This document shows, piece after piece, positions 4,841-6,859 of a stretch of DNA of 6,859 bases (the stretch's first letter is position 1; every line of letters starts with the position of its first letter). Made by a program: the position numbers and the translations under genes. The notes under the pieces are model-generated. The model saw only the letters and a list, made by a program, of their open reading frames with translations, was not told the origin of the DNA and did not search any database. Source of the DNA: Verrucomicrobiota bacterium (lineage in GTDB: Bacteria > Verrucomicrobiota > Verrucomicrobiia > Opitutales > UBA2995); NCBI GenBank assembly GCA_027297085.1, contig JAPUIL010000120.1, forward strand, positions 1 through 6,859, written 5' to 3'.

Positions 4841-6830
4841 ACGCCTTTAAGGTGGCATCGGTATCTTCAAACCGCACACCGGCAATGATGGAAAGGTCTT
4901 CGGTGGTTTGGATCGTAGCCATGATATAAAGAGCCAGAATGTCTTCCGAGACGTCGTAATCGTCCTCAATCGAATTAGATTGTGATTCAACCGGATCGAT
5001 CTCGAACTGGCTACGGTTGGCATTGAGGAATTCAAACGCCTTATCTACGTCGAGAGTCGATGGATAAACATAACGTCCGCCATACATGGAAAAGCCGGAG
5101 TTGGCTGCCGGAGGTGCAATATCCAATATGTTGAAACTCCTATTCACCGGTCGTTGTGAGTTGTCGTTCACAAAACGATCTCGTGAGGTAAATTTGGCGC
5201 CCGTCTTGATGGTTGCGCGTTTGCCCATGAAATCTGCAACATCCCACTCAAAATCTATACGAGGAGTCCAGGTATCTTCCTGAACGAGTGAATCCTCTTC
5301 ACGAAAACGTCGAAGACCGAACTCCTCCATTCGGTCTGTCCGAAAGCCGCCGTCATCAAAGTTAATATAAAGACCGCTAAATTCCATTTGGAAACGTTGT
5401 TCTCCATCTTCTGGTTTTAGGTCTATATTACCTGTGCGAAACTGCGCCGATTTGATGACCGGGACATCTTCTTCAGAGAAGGAGTAGGTTACGTCACTTC
5501 TAACCGTCAGGTTGTCGTATTTTTTACTGCCACCGGCTGTGATATTGAACAGGGTCTGTTTGATGCTCCGTTTGAAATCCCTTTGCTCGAAACGCATCCG
5601 AGTGAATTCCACCACTGTCGGTGAAACAAATATCGGATCAGTTCGCGTATTCATCTGCATTTCCTGCTGGCGTTCATCCTGGGTGAATGTGTTATAGATA
5701 CCGCGGATATAGAATTCTGTATCGTCGTCAGGATGAAATTCGATATTGTAATTGAGGCCTCTTCTTTCGCGATCACCCTCGGCTGGATTAGTTTCGAAAG
5801 CTGATGGAAAAAACTTTCCACCTTCTTCGTCAAAATTAGCCTGGATTTCGTGGGAGATATAGGGGCGGTCGGAATAGTGAAGGGATAGAGCGACGCCTAC
5901 TTTTCCGTCATTAAACGTATTACCCCAGGTGAGGTCGGCATCGACCAATGTGCCGCTGACGTCGCTGTTATCTCCGATTTCGAGCTTTCCAAAAAGAAAT
6001 TCACCCGGTTGGTCAAAGGCGCTGATGCTTTTGATGTTAATCGTTCCCCCCAGGGCATTGCCATCCATATCGGGTGTAACTGTCTTGATCACTTCAATCT
6101 GGTAGACCTGTCCGGAACCCACCACGTCCAAAGGCATGGAACGGCCTTGACGTCCCCCAACACTGGGATTTGCCAGGGTAACGCCGTCCAGGGTAACATT
6201 ATTAAAATTGGGTTCAATACCGCGGATACTGACGAAGCGGCCTTCGCCGGAATCCACATCGAGGCTGATACCCGGTATCCGTGCCAAGGCTTCCGCCACA
6301 TTCCGGTCCGGTAAACTCCCTACCGAGTCAGCGGAAATTATATCCATTATGTTATTGGCGGTACGTTTCTGTTGAAGCGCGAGTACGCGTCCCTCGCGGT
6401 AACCTTCCACTTTGAAGGTAGCCAATTCTACAAATTCCAGGCCAATTTCCATCGACAAAGTCGCAGATCCGGAAGCGGGGACGTTCACCGATCCACTTAC
6501 GCTGTCATAGCCGATGAATCTAAAAACCACAGTATAATTCCCTGATGGAACGTCTGAAATGCGATAACTTCCGTCGCGTTTAGTAACTGCTGAGCGACCA
6601 GTGCCAGAGACCTCAATTTCTACGCCAGGCAGGTAACGACCGGTATTGCTGTCTCTGATAAATCCTTCAATATCGCCCGCGCTCAAGTTTGCGTTTAATG
6701 CCATTAAAGTTAGCGGTAACAGCAAGATCCTTAAGAGCTTTGTGGTAAATGTGTTCAAAATGGCGCGCCTGCCATGAATGGGCGCTAAAATGTCTGCTGC
6801 GCCGTGTTGAGTTGATTCATATATTTTCAT
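4803..6830 (-). CDS. TonB-dependent receptor, N-terminal part (signal, carboxypeptidase-regulatory-like domain, plug, early barrel)
   Basis: Outer-membrane active importer driven by TonB-ExbBD. Residues 1-51 hold the export signal, with hydrophobic core LLRILLLPLTLMALNA at 32-47 and likely cleavage after NLSA. Residues about 53-135 form a carboxypeptidase-regulatory-like (CarboxypepD_reg) domain with DGSYRISDVPSGNYTVVF. A candidate TonB-box region is ATFKVEGYR (137-145). The plug spans about 155-268, with PDRNVAEALARIPGISLD, VSIRGIEPNFNNVTLDG and GGTINIK. The barrel begins near 270. The style resembles the Xanthomonas/Caulobacter and Opitutus type receptors rather than SusC, and no SusD gene is beside it. 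The frame ends wrongly: after LKAFEFQEGE at about residue 670, an A4 run shifts it to NGGWR and a stop. Removing one A gives a continuous 981-aa protein with 3884-4840. The ATG at 6830 gives a long basic leader before the hydrophobic core; TTG at 6758 would give a normal 27-residue signal peptide. Neither has a strong Shine-Dalgarno. The ligand is unknown. Confidence 0.9.
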   Translation of the reverse strand: MKIYESTQHGAADILAPIHGRRAILNTFTTKLLRILLLPLTLMALNANLSAGDIEGFIRDSNTGRYLPGVEIEVSGTGRSAVTKRDGSYRISDVPSGNYTVVFRFIGYDSVSGSVNVPASGSATLSMEIGLEFVELATFKVEGYREGRVLALQQKRTANNIMDIISADSVGSLPDRNVAEALARIPGISLDVDSGEGRFVSIRGIEPNFNNVTLDGVTLANPSVGGRQGRSMPLDVVGSGQVYQIEVIKTVTPDMDGNALGGTINIKSISAFDQPGEFLFGKLEIGDNSDVSGTLVDADLTWGNTFNDGKVGVALSLHYSDRPYISHEIQANFDEEGGKFFPSAFETNPAEGDRERRGLNYNIEFHPDDDTEFYIRGIYNTFTQDERQQEMQMNTRTDPIFVSPTVVEFTRMRFEQRDFKRSIKQTLFNITAGGSKKYDNLTVRSDVTYSFSEEDVPVIKSAQFRTGNIDLKPEDGEQRFQMEFSGLYINFDDGGFRTDRMEEFGLRRFREEDSLVQEDTWTPRIDFEWDVADFMGKRATIKTGAKFTSRDRFVNDNSQRPVNRSFNILDIAPPAANSGFSMYGGRYVYPSTLDVDKAFEFLNANRSQFEIDPVESQSNSIEDDYDVSEDILALYIMATIQTTEDLSIIAGVRFEDTDATLKAFEFQEGENGGWR

Positions 6831-6859
6831 TTGGATTCAACGATTGTTTGTTGGTGGTT

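Noticed and set aside
6009..6314. Plus-strand 101-codon ORF
   Set aside because: It is antisense to the conserved plug domain of the receptor and shows no family features.
6763..6772. GGCGCGCC palindrome near the receptor start
   Set aside because: It lies inside the coding leader, is only 8 bp of GC-rich symmetry, and has no promoter context.
3884..6830. SusC-type receptor of Bacteroidota
   Set aside because: There is no SusD neighbour, and the plug and barrel style with PDRNVAEALARIPG fits the Xanthomonas/Caulobacter/Opitutus type better.

Overview
The window looks like part of a carbohydrate or sulfated-polysaccharide scavenging locus from a Gram-negative bacterium. A large TonB-dependent outer-membrane receptor shows that an outer membrane is present. 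The receptor has an N-terminal carboxypeptidase-regulatory-like domain and no SusD partner is visible. It sits with a sulfatase, an FCD-type GntR regulator and an exported esterase-like protein carrying a PA14 domain. This mix is common in Verrucomicrobiota of the Opitutae type and related polysaccharide degraders. That taxonomic guess comes from gene content and protein style only and is moderate to weak.

Layout. On the minus strand, a GntR/FCD regulator (1149-1916) is followed 53 nt downstream by a sulfatase that runs off the left edge (1-1095). These two probably form one transcript. To the right of the regulator is a 118-nt divergent promoter region. It holds a perfect 12-bp palindrome over the regulator's first ATG and a second inverted repeat just beyond it. 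On the plus strand come a short ORF with a twin-arginine signal sequence (2035-2187) and a damaged gene (2197-3666) for a secreted alpha/beta-hydrolase-like protein with a C-terminal PA14 domain. A strong stem-loop (3734-3773) and two REP-like hairpins (3798-3873) fill the gap to the convergent minus-strand TonB-dependent receptor gene (3884-6830).

Two genes are broken, and each reads through cleanly once small changes are allowed for. The hydrolase/PA14 gene has an in-frame TGA just after its signal peptide region, an apparent 1-nt loss at about 3517-3520 and an apparent extra G in a G7 run at 3553-3559. The receptor has one apparent extra A in an A4 run (3'-5' position 4819-4822), which splits it into 675-aa and 318-aa frames; repaired, it gives 981 aa. 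Residues on both sides of every lesion still look like the family, so the damage is either very recent or due to sequencing or assembly error. The homopolymer positions make error a real possibility.

Working model (inference). The receptor imports an oligosaccharide or other ligand. The sulfatase removes sulfate from the imported substrate: it has all key residues visible in this part and no visible signal peptide. The GntR regulator senses a breakdown product and controls its own operon and the divergent plus-strand genes through the palindromes. I do not see a clearly new biological system. The most unusual items are the Ser-less hydrolase fused to PA14, the Tat-signal mini-ORF and the covarying hairpin pair.
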